From Agromyces fucosus (GTDB lineage Bacteria > Actinomycetota > Actinomycetes > Actinomycetales > Microbacteriaceae), in contig NZ_SDPO01000002.1 in assembly GCF_004134865.1 (NCBI RefSeq), forward strand, positions 1,178,001 to 1,242,000: a stretch of DNA of 64,000 bases. Direction: 5' to 3'. The position numbers and the translations under genes were made by a program. Positions 8,714-16,438 of this stretch are shown here, one piece after another. Every line of letters starts with the position of its first letter. Position 1 is the stretch's first letter. The notes under the pieces are model-generated. The model was not told the origin of the DNA and did no database searches. It worked only from the letters and a program-made list of their open reading frames with translations.

Positions 8714-9472
8714 ATGAGCACCGGAACCAGGACCCCAGCCGCATCCGCCCCCGACGCACCGCACGTGCGGGGAGAGGGGATGCCGCCGCCTCGCGCCCCT
8801 CGATCGTTCGCCGCGCGCGCGGGATGGACGTGGGTGCTGCTCTCCTCACTGGCGATCACGGTCTACGCCGTCACGCCCTACCTCACCGCATCGCTCGCCG
8901 CCCTCTCGGAAGACGGCGTCGGCCTCGCCTCGAACTACGACGGGCGACCCGGGTTCGTGCAGCTCGCGTTCTACGTGCACATCGTCGCGGGCGCCATCGC
9001 CCTCATCGCCGGGCCGTTCCAGTTCTGGCGCGGGCTTCGCACGAGACATCCGCGGGTGCATCGCTGGACCGGGCGGACCTACCTCGGTGCCGTGCTGATC
9101 GCGGGCGTCGCCGGGCTCGTGATGGCGCCGTTCAACTCGGCCGGCCTCGTGGGGTTCTTCGGGTTCGGCGCGCTCGCCGCGCTGTGGATCGCCACCGGCG
9201 TGCGCGCCTACCGTGCCATCCGGGCGGGGGATGTCCCGAGCCACCGGGCATGGATGATGCGCAACTTCGCCCTCACCTACGCGGCGGTGACGTTGCGGCT
9301 CTGGATCGGCGTGCTGCTCGGCGTGCAGGCGCTGCCCGGCGACTTCGACTTCGAAGCGGCGTTCGACAACGCGTACGCGGCGGTGCCGTTCCTCTGCTGG
9401 ATCCCGAATCTCATCGTGGCCGAGTGGCTGATCCGCCGTCGGGGACTCCCGTCCTACGCGCTGCCGGAGTGA
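8714..9472 (+). CDS. DUF2306 multipass membrane protein
   Basis: 252 residues with about six membrane helices. The middle matches DUF2306: FYVHIVAGAIALIAGPFQFW, HPRVHRWTGRTYLG and SHRAWMMRNFALTYAAVTLR, with the family's conserved histidines, which could bind heme or metal. Reaction unknown. The frame has two close ATG codons, 8702 and 8714. I chose 8714; neither has a strong ribosome site. It stands alone between two terminators or gaps and I see no functional partner. Confidence 0.8.
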   Translation: MSTGTRTPAASAPDAPHVRGEGMPPPRAPRSFAARAGWTWVLLSSLAITVYAVTPYLTASLAALSEDGVGLASNYDGRPGFVQLAFYVHIVAGAIALIAGPFQFWRGLRTRHPRVHRWTGRTYLGAVLIAGVAGLVMAPFNSAGLVGFFGFGALAALWIATGVRAYRAIRAGDVPSHRAWMMRNFALTYAAVTLRLWIGVLLGVQALPGDFDFEAAFDNAYAAVPFLCWIPNLIVAEWLIRRRGLPSYALPE

Positions 9473-9596
9473 TCCCGCGTGGCCTCTGTCCTCCGGGGCG
9501 GGGGCTGCGCTAGGTTGACGGCAGAAGGACGACCGGCGCCGTCACGGTGCCGATTCTGCACGCCGGTGATCCCGGCTCGGGCGAAAGGCGATCACC

Positions 9597-9992
9597 ATGT
9601 ACTTCCTCAACAGCGTCTGGGACTGGTTCTGGTTCTGCTTCTGGATCTTCGCCTACGTCGCGTACCTGTTCGCCCTCATCTACATCCTCATCGACATCTT
9701 CCGCGATCACTCGCTCAACGGATGGCTCAAGGCCGTGTGGGTCCTCTTCCTCGTCTTCGTGCCGTTCGTCACGGCGCTGGTCTACCTGATCGCGCGCGGC
9801 AAGGGCATGGCCGAGCGCTCGGCGCGCAAGCAGGTCGAGTACCAGGAGTACTCCGAGGAGGAGATCCGCGCGACATCGTTCGCGAACCCGGCGTCGGAGA
9901 TCGAGAAGGCGCAGTCGCTGCGCGAACAGGGACTCATCACCGACGGCGAGTTCGAGGCGCTGAAGAACAAGGCGCTGGGCGGCAAGTACTGA
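9597..9992 (+). CDS. PLDc_N-SHOCT membrane protein
   Basis: 131 residues. The N-terminal half has two very aromatic membrane helices (WDWFWFCFWIFAYVAYLFAL and AVWVLFLVFVPFVTALVYLIARG), the pattern of the phospholipase-D-nuclease N-terminal (PLDc_N) module. The last ~30 residues (EIEKAQSLREQGLITDGEFEALKNKAL) are a SHOCT domain. Function unknown; SHOCT is thought to mediate oligomerisation. Start ATG 9597 follows GAAAGG. A close paralogue is at 57286-57693 on the other strand. Confidence 0.8.
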   Translation: MYFLNSVWDWFWFCFWIFAYVAYLFALIYILIDIFRDHSLNGWLKAVWVLFLVFVPFVTALVYLIARGKGMAERSARKQVEYQEYSEEEIRATSFANPASEIEKAQSLREQGLITDGEFEALKNKALGGKY

Positions 9993-10043
9993 CCGGTCCG
10001 AACTGCTGACGCGGGCGGGCGGGCGTGGTGCGCGCTCGCCGCG

Positions 10044-10748
10044 TCAGTCGAGGGGTTCGATCAGCGTCGGGTCGGCCGGATCGACAGCACGCGAGTTGTT
10101 GACCCGACGGTCGACCTCGTAGTTCGAGATGGACGAGGCGACGCGTTCGGACTCGGCCGTCATGAGCTCGATCATCTCGGCCTTGCCGGCGTCGTCGAGC
10201 TTCACGGGTGCGAGGTAGTCGTCCCAGGCGTCGCGGTCGAGGAAGACGGGCATGCGGTCGTGCACCTCGCCCGAGGCATCCCGAGCCTCGCGCGTGATGA
10301 TCGACGTCGAGACCTCCCACTCGTCGCCCACCTTGCGCGCGGTGTAGATGCCGGCCGCCGCGAGGAGCGGCTGCTCGCCGTGCAGGAACCAGGCCTGCTT
10401 GCTGCCGGGCTCGCCGGTCCACTCGTAGTAGCCGCGCATCGGCACGAGGCAGCGGGATGACGCGAAGGCGCCCTTCCACAACCCGTTGGTGGCGACGGTC
10501 TCGATGCGCGTGTTGAACTGCGGGCGCTTCGACTCCTTCATGAACGACGGGCGGAAGTTCCAGACCGCGGGATCGACCGAACGCCGCACCTCGCCGGTCT
10601 CGCTGTTCTTGCGCTCCCGCACGATCGGCACGACCTCGGTCGGGGCGATGGAGAACTGGGGCCGCCAGTCGCGGTAGTCGCCGCCCTCGGCGACGAACTC
10701 CTGGATGAGCTCGTCGATCTTGGCGTCGTTTGCGAATCGTCCGCACAT
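10044..10748 (-). CDS. SOS-response-associated peptidase/abasic-site DNA crosslinking protein (YedK/HMCES, SRAP)
   Basis: 234 residues. The start is chosen at the ATG that gives MCGRF, since SRAP proteins need Cys2 exposed after Met removal to crosslink to abasic sites in single-stranded DNA. The frame could begin five codons earlier, which would bury Cys2. Conserved pieces are MCGRFAND, WNFRPSFM, RCLVPMRGYYEWTG and VHDRMPVFLDRDAWDDYL, which supply the active-site Glu and His. The protein shields abasic sites at replication forks by a self-reversing thiazolidine link. It is a single gene; there is no dinB or imuAB nearby. A CAGACT hexamer lies 7 nt upstream of the ATG. Confidence 0.92.
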   Translation of the reverse strand: MCGRFANDAKIDELIQEFVAEGGDYRDWRPQFSIAPTEVVPIVRERKNSETGEVRRSVDPAVWNFRPSFMKESKRPQFNTRIETVATNGLWKGAFASSRCLVPMRGYYEWTGEPGSKQAWFLHGEQPLLAAAGIYTARKVGDEWEVSTSIITREARDASGEVHDRMPVFLDRDAWDDYLAPVKLDDAGKAEMIELMTAESERVASSISNYEVDRRVNNSRAVDPADPTLIEPLD

Positions 10749-11112
10749 GCTGCCAGTCTGCACCCGGCCCCCGACACGTGGCCAGAGCGGCCGTCGAGCG
10801 GAGTTCGAAGGGGATGGGGCCGCCGGGCCGGTGAAGGGGTCTCACCGGCCCGGCCATCGGTGACCTACGCGGGTAGGGTCGCGGTTCCACCGATGGCGCA
10901 CGCATTGAGCGAGCGCGTCACTCAGGGGCGAAGAACGGTTGGCCCCCTCCTGCTCCTCGTCCGACCATCACGAGCGGTAGTGAGGAGGCTGCGAACCCGA
11001 ATCGCAGTCGCCGCCGTTCGTGCTGGTGGGTCGAGATTACCACCCGAACGGCCCCCATTGGGGGGTCGGCGCGCCAGAGCGTTCGGTGCGCGACGCACCC
11101 GAATTCGCGATG
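10749..11112. other. Intergenic region with a 13-bp perfect hairpin
   Basis: No convincing gene lies in this ~364-bp stretch. It holds a perfect stem (10822-10834 paired with 10842-10854, loop AGGGGTC) built on GGGCCGGTGA/TCACCGGCCC, probably a terminator for the tRNA transcript on the minus strand. Short frames crossing the tRNA are artefacts. Confidence 0.6.
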
Positions 11113-11186
11113 TGGAGCGGATGACGGGAATCGAACCCGCGCTATCAGCTTGGGAAGCTGAAGTTCTACCATTGAACTACATCCGC
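11113..11186 (-). tRNA. tRNA-Gly (anticodon CCC)
   Basis: Read on the minus strand, 11186 to 11113. The acceptor stem GCGGATG/CATCCGC and D arm GTTC-AATGGTA-GAAC are intact. The anticodon stem TCAGC/GCTGA has loop TTCCCAA, giving anticodon CCC. The T arm is GCGGG-TTCGATT-CCCGT, the discriminator is U and CCA is encoded. This tRNA reads GGG codons. Confidence 0.96.
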
Positions 11187-11226
11187 ACGCGGCATCCGCA
11201 GACACCGTGTGCACCATCGTATCAAC

Positions 11227-11253
11227 GGTCTCGATGCGCTTCGCTACCCGACC
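11227..11253. repeat. Dispersed repeat copy (GGTCTCGAT...ACCCGACC)
   Basis: A 27-bp element whose ends GGTCTCGAT and GCTACCCGACC match the left arm, read in reverse, of the inverted repeat at 33582-33652. It lies between the tRNA and dcd. Confidence 0.6.
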
Positions 11254-11290
11254 GGCGGACTCGTCGGGGCCGCGTTGCTACGCTGGCAGC

Positions 11291-11896
11291 GTGCTGCTCT
11301 CAGATCGCGACATCCGGGCCGAACTCGACGCGAACCGCATCGGGCTCGACCCGTACGAACCGGGCATGATCCAGCCCTCGTCGATCGATGTGCGCCTCGA
11401 CCGGTACTTCCGTCTCTTCGACAACCACAAGTACCCCTTCATCGATCCGGCCGAAGACCAGCCCGAGCTGACCCACCTCATCGAGGTGCGGCCCGACGAG
11501 GCGTTCATCCTGCACCCGGGCGAGTTCGTGCTCGCCTCGACCTACGAGGCCGTGACCCTGCCCGACGACGTCGCCGCGCGCCTCGAGGGCAAGAGCTCGC
11601 TCGGCCGGCTGGGCCTGCTCACGCACTCGACGGCCGGGTTCATCGACCCGGGCTTCACGGGCCACGTCACGCTCGAGCTGTCGAACGTCGCCACCTTGCC
11701 GATCAAGCTCTGGCCGGGCATGAAGATCGGCCAGATGTGCTTCTTCCGCCTGTCGTCGCCGAGCGAGCGGCCCTACGGCTCGGCCGAGTACGCGAACCGC
11801 TACCAGGGGCAGCGCGGGCCGACGGCGTCGCGCTCGTTCCACCAGTTCCACCGCACGGATGTCGGTGTCACCGACGCCGGGTCGCGGGGCGACTAG
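11291..11896 (+). CDS. dcd: dCTP deaminase (DCD family, probably dUMP-forming)
   Basis: 201 residues. The DCD core is unmistakable: [48 protein letters not shown] and HVTLELSN. The enzyme deaminates dCTP in pyrimidine deoxynucleotide synthesis. Actinobacterial and archaeal relatives often also release pyrophosphate to give dUMP directly. Which form this is cannot be settled by eye. Start GTG 11291 has TACGCT ending 7 nt before it and no ribosome site, so the transcript is probably leaderless. Confidence 0.93.
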   Translation: MLLSDRDIRAELDANRIGLDPYEPGMIQPSSIDVRLDRYFRLFDNHKYPFIDPAEDQPELTHLIEVRPDEAFILHPGEFVLASTYEAVTLPDDVAARLEGKSSLGRLGLLTHSTAGFIDPGFTGHVTLELSNVATLPIKLWPGMKIGQMCFFRLSSPSERPYGSAEYANRYQGQRGPTASRSFHQFHRTDVGVTDAGSRGD

Positions 11897-11910
11897 CCCG
11901 CACCGGCTGT

Positions 11911-12303
11911 TCAGAGGAACAGCAGCACGGCGGCGACGATCATCAGCGCCGCTGTCGAGACGTGGATGCCGAGGGCTGCCGACAGCCGGCCGTGGTTGCG
12001 GATGATCATGAGCGCGTCGCCGATCGGGATGAGCACTTCGACGAGCAGGATGACGGCGGCCGCCGCCGGACCGAAGAACACGAGCATCGCCAGCACGGCG
12101 AGCCCCGAGGCGATGTCGCGCGGACCCTTGATGTGCTGCCACGGCGTCACCTCGGGGGTGATCGCGGTGGTGAAGCCGAAGCCCTGCGAGACGGCCGTCG
12201 GCCACGCCAGGTACGAGATCCCGACGGCGATGATGCCGAGAGCGGGCACGAGGGCGAGCGAGGCGCCGATCCAGGTGGCGACGGTGAACTGGGTGAGGTC
12301 CAT
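11911..12303 (-). CDS. DUF4267 small membrane protein
   Basis: 130 residues with four predicted membrane helices, separated by the loop TPWQHIKGPRDIASGL and the conserved IPIGDALMIIRNHGR. These are features of DUF4267, whose function is unknown. Start ATG 12303 follows AGGAAA. It is divergent from the TetR gene at 12375 with a 71-bp gap, which makes it the likely target of that regulator. Probable role (inference): stress or solvent response at the membrane. Confidence 0.78.
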   Translation of the reverse strand: MDLTQFTVATWIGASLALVPALGIIAVGISYLAWPTAVSQGFGFTTAITPEVTPWQHIKGPRDIASGLAVLAMLVFFGPAAAAVILLVEVLIPIGDALMIIRNHGRLSAALGIHVSTAALMIVAAVLLFL

Positions 12304-12374
12304 GTGATTTCCTATCGTTGAAAGATTTATTGCGACGCTAGCATTCCTTTCGACCGAGCGGTAGTCTCGGATTC

Positions 12375-12938
12375 GTGGCAACGAGTGAACGCATGGCCCG
12401 GCGCCGGGAGCAGCGACGCCTGGCGATCCTCGCGGCCGCCCGGGAGTTCGCCGAGGCTGAAGGCTGGCCGTCGGTGACGTCGCGGCGCCTCGCCGATGCG
12501 ATCGACTACACGCAGCCCGTCATCTATTCGCACTTCGACTCGATGGACGCACTGATCGACGCGGTCGCCGTCGAGGGCTTCGGTGAGATGGCCGACGCCC
12601 TCGCGCAGGCTCGATCGGGCGCGTCCACCCCAGAGGACGCGCTCGAGGCGGTGAGTCGCGCCTATCTCCGGTACGCCGAGGCGCACCCCGCCATGTACGA
12701 CGCGATGTTCGTGCGCGGCACGGGGCTCGCGTTCGCCGAAGCGGGCACCCTGCCGCAACTGGTCGCGGGATTCGCCGAGATCCGCGCCGTGGTGCAGCCG
12801 TTCGCCGAGCATCCCGACACGCTCGCCGAGGTGCTGTGGGCGAGCCTCCACGGCCTCACGATGCTGCAGCGCACCCGCCGGGTTCCGGGCGACGGCGAGG
12901 GCCGCCTTGCGGTGCTGCTCGGCCTCATCGCGAGCTGA
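12375..12938 (+). CDS. TetR family regulator of the divergent DUF4267 gene
   Basis: 187 residues. The N-terminal helix-turn-helix is typical: RRLAILAAAREFAEAEG, SVTSRRLADAIDYTQPVIYSHF. The remainder is an all-helical ligand-binding/dimer domain ending in LVLLGLIAS-like helices. Start GTG 12375 has TAGTCT ending 8 nt upstream, suggesting a leaderless message. The 71-bp divergent gap to the DUF4267 gene is the expected operator region, but I see no clean palindrome in it. Ligand unknown. Confidence 0.85.
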   Translation: MATSERMARRREQRRLAILAAAREFAEAEGWPSVTSRRLADAIDYTQPVIYSHFDSMDALIDAVAVEGFGEMADALAQARSGASTPEDALEAVSRAYLRYAEAHPAMYDAMFVRGTGLAFAEAGTLPQLVAGFAEIRAVVQPFAEHPDTLAEVLWASLHGLTMLQRTRRVPGDGEGRLAVLLGLIAS

Positions 12939-12985
12939 ACCGAGTCGGCCTGCATCGGCCCCGGGGCCGCCCGAGGCCGCCTGAG

Positions 12986-13915
12986 TCAGCCCGCGGCTCC
13001 CGAAGGGTGCGCTGCGAGTGAGGCCGCCCGTGCCATCCGCCCGGTCGACGCCTCGTCGCCCGCGAGCATGAACTCCATCACGGCGTCGAGCGTGACGTCG
13101 GCCCTGAGCACCCGGTTGTGGCTGAGCCCCTCGGTCGCGAGCAACCGGGCGTGACCGCGGTTCGCCTCCAGCAGTCGCTCCGATTCGATGAACGGGATCC
13201 GCAGGTCGCCTCGGTCGTGCACGAGCAGCAGTGGCGTCTCGAAGGGCAGCGGATGTCGCACAGCCGAGTAGCGCTCGAAGGGGTCGGGCTGCCCGGTGAA
13301 GTCGCGCGCAGCGTATCTCGCGGCGAGGGCGTCGCGAGTCGATGCATCGAGGCCGAGCATCGTGCCGAAGCCGTCGACGAATATCCTCGGGTCCGCTGCG
13401 CTGGCGATGCCGACGACCCGCGTCGCCGGGATCCCGCCGTGCACGGCCATGAGCGCGGCGAGCGAACCGAACGAGTGCCCGACGATCGCGTGCCACGCCC
13501 CCTCGCGCCGGGTGAGCTCGCCGATGACGTCGAGGTGGTCGACGACGTACGTGTGGCGGCCGGGCGAGTCGCCGTTGGCCGGCCCGTCGAACGCGAGCAC
13601 GCGGAATCCCTCGCTCCGGAGCTCGCGAACGAGCGGGGCGAACATGCTGGCGCGCGACTGCCAGCCGTGTGCGAGGAGGACGGTGCGTTCGCCCGCGCCC
13701 CACTCGTAGGTGGCGACATCGACGCCCCTGCCGCGGATGCCGGGGATGCGCACGGTGCCGCGGCGAGCGGCGTGATGGGTCGCCAGGTCGGTGGCGACGA
13801 CGGGTGCGCGCTTGCCGACGCGCCGGAAGAGCGGCAGCGCGAGAGCCGCACCGAGGTCGGGGGAGATGCGCGCCGCGGCGCGCACTCCGGTGGCGATTGC
13901 GGATGCTGCTGACAT
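12986..13915 (-). CDS. Alpha/beta hydrolase
   Basis: 309 residues. Lipase/esterase-type fold with the nucleophile elbow GHSFGS and the oxyanion-side motif LLAHGWQSRAS. LVHDRGDLRIPF likely supplies the acid residue, and GLSHNRVLR the terminal catalytic His. It resembles serine hydrolases of the Hydrolase_4/BAAT group; substrate unknown. Start ATG 13915 has a GAGGAG ribosome site. It is divergent from the TetR gene at 13995, and two operator-like palindromes lie between them, so repression by that TetR is likely. Confidence 0.85.
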   Translation of the reverse strand: MSAASAIATGVRAAARISPDLGAALALPLFRRVGKRAPVVATDLATHHAARRGTVRIPGIRGRGVDVATYEWGAGERTVLLAHGWQSRASMFAPLVRELRSEGFRVLAFDGPANGDSPGRHTYVVDHLDVIGELTRREGAWHAIVGHSFGSLAALMAVHGGIPATRVVGIASAADPRIFVDGFGTMLGLDASTRDALAARYAARDFTGQPDPFERYSAVRHPLPFETPLLLVHDRGDLRIPFIESERLLEANRGHARLLATEGLSHNRVLRADVTLDAVMEFMLAGDEASTGRMARAASLAAHPSGAAG

Positions 13916-13943
13916 CGTGGCTCCTCGGTGTTGCACCTGACAA

Positions 13944-13984
13944 TACGAACGGTCGTACGCATACTATACGAACGATCGTGCGTA
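13944..13984. promoter_or_regulatory. Tandem TetR operators
   Basis: Two related 18-bp near-palindromes, TACGAACGGTCGTACGCA (13944-13961) and TACGAACGATCGTGCGTA (13967-13984), lie 23 bp centre to centre between divergent promoters. The second has a single mispair and its end touches the TACAAT box (13983-13988) of the tetR gene. Confidence 0.75.
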
Positions 13985-13994
13985 CAATCAAGAC

Positions 13995-14654
13995 ATGATC
14001 GAGACCGACGGACGACGGCTGAAGGGCGACGCGTCGCGACGCCTCGTGCTCGATCGCGCCGTCGACCTCGCCTCGGTCGAGGGGCTCGACGGGCTCTCGA
14101 TCGGCCGGCTCGCCGAGGCCGCGCACGTCAGCAAGAGCGGGGTCGCGACCCTGTTCGGCTCGAAGGAGCGCCTGCAGCTCGCCGCGATCGAGGCGGCGCG
14201 GCTGCGCTTCGTTGCCAGCGTCATCGAGCCGGCACGCGGCGAGCCCCGAGGCATCCGTCGCATCGTGGCCCTGCTCGATGGCTGGATCGCGTACTCACGC
14301 GGCCGGGTGTTCGCGGGCGGATGCTTCTTCGCCGCGACCACCGCCGAGTTCGACTCCAAGCCCGGGCCCGTGCGCGACGCGCTCGCCGCGGCAATGGGCG
14401 AGTGGAACGGGTACATCGCCGCGTCCTTCGGCTACGCCGTGGCACAGGGCGAGGTCGGGGCCGATGAGGATCCCGAGCAGTTCGCCTTCGAGGCGACCGC
14501 GCTGCTCGACGCCGCGAACACCCGCTCATTGCTCGGTGGCTCGAACCTGCCCTACGTCTTCGCGCGGCGCGCGCTCGTCGCCCGCCTCCGCGCCGCCGGA
14601 GCCGACGACGCGCTCGTCGCGCGGCTCGCCGAGGTCGACGACCTCACCGCCTGA
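13995..14654 (+). CDS. TetR family regulator (YxaF/LmrA-like C-terminal domain)
   Basis: 219 residues. The helix-turn-helix is LVLDRAVDLASVEGLDGLSI and RLAEAAHVSKSGVATLFGSK. The C-terminal domain with WIAYSRGRVFAGGCFFAATTAEFDSKPGPVRDA is of the type seen in TetR repressors such as YxaF. ATG 13995 lies 7 nt after TACAAT, so the message is probably leaderless. The tandem operators at 13944-13984 would let it repress itself and the divergent hydrolase. The inducer is perhaps a substrate of the hydrolase (inference). Confidence 0.87.
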   Translation: MIETDGRRLKGDASRRLVLDRAVDLASVEGLDGLSIGRLAEAAHVSKSGVATLFGSKERLQLAAIEAARLRFVASVIEPARGEPRGIRRIVALLDGWIAYSRGRVFAGGCFFAATTAEFDSKPGPVRDALAAAMGEWNGYIAASFGYAVAQGEVGADEDPEQFAFEATALLDAANTRSLLGGSNLPYVFARRALVARLRAAGADDALVARLAEVDDLTA

Positions 14655-14697
14655 CGGGGCGACCCGGGGCACGCGACCGCGTGCGCGGGCGCGCCGA

Positions 14698-15486
14698 TCA
14701 GGTCGTCGCGAACACGAGCGCGAGGGTCGTGTCGCCGCACGGCACCACGAACTGACCGCCGGGCAGCACGCCGGCCGAGGCCTGGCCCTGATGCTCGTGC
14801 AGTGGCGCGAGCACCGAGGCGAGCCCGTCGAGCCGGAGCAGCGCACCCGTCGCGTGCCGTGAGTCGGTCGAGGCTACGATGCGCCCCGAGGCGTTCACGA
14901 GCGTGCACGGATGCCCCGACTCGCGCAGCACCGGCAGCAGTTCCTGCTCGAGGCGGGCGACGTACGCGTCGGTGCCGACGACGCCGGCCATCTCGCCGTC
15001 GACCATCACGCCCGTGGTGATCGTGACGGTGTAGTCGTCGGTGCAGAGGTAGTCGACGTACGGGCCGGTGAGGTGACGCGTGCCGGTGCGTGCCGGGATG
15101 CGCCACCACTCGAGCGTCGTGTAGTCGCGGAACTGCTCGGCGTCGGGGTCGCTCTCGGCGTCGAGGCGACGCACGCCCCCGTCGGCGGCGGCGCGGAACG
15201 TGTTCGTGCCGCTCAACCACCACGCGAGGTGCCACGGCGCATCGGGCAGGAACCCGGGCGCGGCCACGAACCCCGCGCCGGTGATCAGCGCGCTGGAGTC
15301 GTCGAGGGCGGGGCGCACGAGCGCGGCGACGACGGGGTCGAACTCGGCGGCGCTCGGCTCGGCGGTCCTTGCGAGGCGCGCCTCGAGCTCGTCGCGCCAG
15401 GTGTCGATGAGCGCGAAGAGCGGGTCGATCGTGGCGGCGATGCGGTGGGCGATGGTGTCGGCTGCGTTGACGACGGGGGTGGTCAT
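14698..15486 (-). CDS. Soluble stand-alone cache-domain protein
   Basis: 262 residues. I see no signal peptide or membrane helix, so it should be cytoplasmic. Residues ~70-230 look like a double-cache/PDC sensor: WWLSG, LEWWRIPARTGTRHLTGPYVDY, YTVTITTGVMVDGEMAGVVGTDAYVARLE, TLVNASGRIVASTD. Cache domains usually sit outside the membrane in chemoreceptors and kinases and bind amino acids or polyamines. The gene begins 4 bp after the FCD-GntR gene, divergent from a polyamine-type importer, so it may bind the same ligand inside the cell. Start ATG 15486. The domain call is by pattern; the function is inference. Confidence 0.7.
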   Translation of the reverse strand: MTTPVVNAADTIAHRIAATIDPLFALIDTWRDELEARLARTAEPSAAEFDPVVAALVRPALDDSSALITGAGFVAAPGFLPDAPWHLAWWLSGTNTFRAAADGGVRRLDAESDPDAEQFRDYTTLEWWRIPARTGTRHLTGPYVDYLCTDDYTVTITTGVMVDGEMAGVVGTDAYVARLEQELLPVLRESGHPCTLVNASGRIVASTDSRHATGALLRLDGLASVLAPLHEHQGQASAGVLPGGQFVVPCGDTTLALVFATT

Positions 15487-15490
15487 GGCC

Positions 15491-16297
15491 TCAGCCCTTC
15501 CGGTCTTCGGCATCCGGTGCCGGTTGCCGACCCTGTTCGGGACCCTGCTGCGGGGACTCGAGCCGGGACTTCTCGTCGATGAGCCACTCGGTGGCGGCTG
15601 CGATGTGGTCGGTGGTCGCGCGCCGTGCCCGTGGCGGGTCGACGCTGCGGATCGCCTCGATGACCTCGACCCGCGCCTGTCTACTGCGGTCACGATACGC
15701 CTGTTCGCGCAGGCACAGCCAGAGCAGGGGGCCGGATTCGGCCTGCAGGCGGAGCTCCTCGTGCACGAGCCGGGGCGACTGGCTCACCGCGGCGATCTCG
15801 AGCTGGAACCGGCTCATCGCCCGTCGGGCGCCGCCCGCGGAGCCGAGGTCGGCACGGGCGTCGACCTCGACGAGGCTCGCGAGGTCGTCGTCGCTCGCGC
15901 GATCGGCCGCGACCTCGGCCGCCATGCCCGCGATCGCGGCGTAGTGCAGCGAGAGGTCGCGCAGCTCGATGCGGCTGAGCGCGCGAACCCGTGCGTCGGT
16001 CATGCGCATGGCGGCGTCGCGATCGTGGGTGACGAAGCTGCCACCGTCGCGGCCTCGTCGCGTGAGCACGAGGCCCTTGTCGCGAAGCGCCACGAGCGCC
16101 TCGCGGGCGGTCACGACGGCGACGCCGAGGCTCTTCGCGAGTTCGGACTCGCTGGGGAGGCGCTCACCGTCGCGCAGCACGCCCGCGACGATCGCATCCG
16201 TCAGTCGCTGCTCGACGAGTTCGGCGCGACCGGCCCCCTCGAGCGGTGAGAAGACGACCGCGCGCGTGGCGTCGGAGCGGCTCGTGGCCTGCGGCAT
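15491..16297 (-). CDS. GntR family regulator, FCD (FadR) subfamily
   Basis: 268 residues. The N-terminal winged helix runs from LVEQRLTDAIVAGVLRDGERLPSESELA through VVTAREALVALRDKGLVLTRRG. The remainder is the helical FCD ligand domain. Several metal-ligand histidines usual in FCD proteins appear replaced (RFQLEIA for FHxxIA, EVIEAIRS for HRxIxxAI), so its effector site may be metal-free. The start is put at ATG 16297 with GGGGAGGT just upstream; an in-frame ATG lies five codons earlier. It is operonic with the cache-domain gene and divergent from potA. The palindromes at 16362-16413 are its probable operators. Confidence 0.88.
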   Translation of the reverse strand: MPQATSRSDATRAVVFSPLEGAGRAELVEQRLTDAIVAGVLRDGERLPSESELAKSLGVAVVTAREALVALRDKGLVLTRRGRDGGSFVTHDRDAAMRMTDARVRALSRIELRDLSLHYAAIAGMAAEVAADRASDDDLASLVEVDARADLGSAGGARRAMSRFQLEIAAVSQSPRLVHEELRLQAESGPLLWLCLREQAYRDRSRQARVEVIEAIRSVDPPRARRATTDHIAAATEWLIDEKSRLESPQQGPEQGRQPAPDAEDRKG

Positions 16298-16361
16298 CCG
16301 ACCTCCCCGCATCTGTGCTGGCGAATCCGTGACACGACCGTAACACGGGGGTCTGGACTTT

Positions 16362-16413
16362 TACATCTGGAGTCATATGATTCTGGACAGACGAACATCT
16401 GGTTTCAGATGTT
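16362..16413. promoter_or_regulatory. FCD-GntR operators at the pot promoter
   Basis: Perfect inverted repeat AACATCTGGTTTCAGATGTT at 16394-16413 (8-bp arms). A degenerate copy, TACATCTGGAGTCATATGAT, lies at 16362-16381 exactly 32 bp upstream. The upstream copy contains TATGAT (16376-16381), a likely -10 box for potA, so binding would block transcription. Confidence 0.75.
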
Positions 16414-16438
16414 TCGGGTCGCATCGAAGGAGATGTCC

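Noticed and set aside
10860..11369. Frames on both strands across the tRNA that translate as [19 protein letters not shown] and [20 protein letters not shown]
   Set aside because: These are the well-known spurious peptides read from a tRNA-Gly gene; the cloverleaf is complete and there is no codon-like composition elsewhere in the frames.
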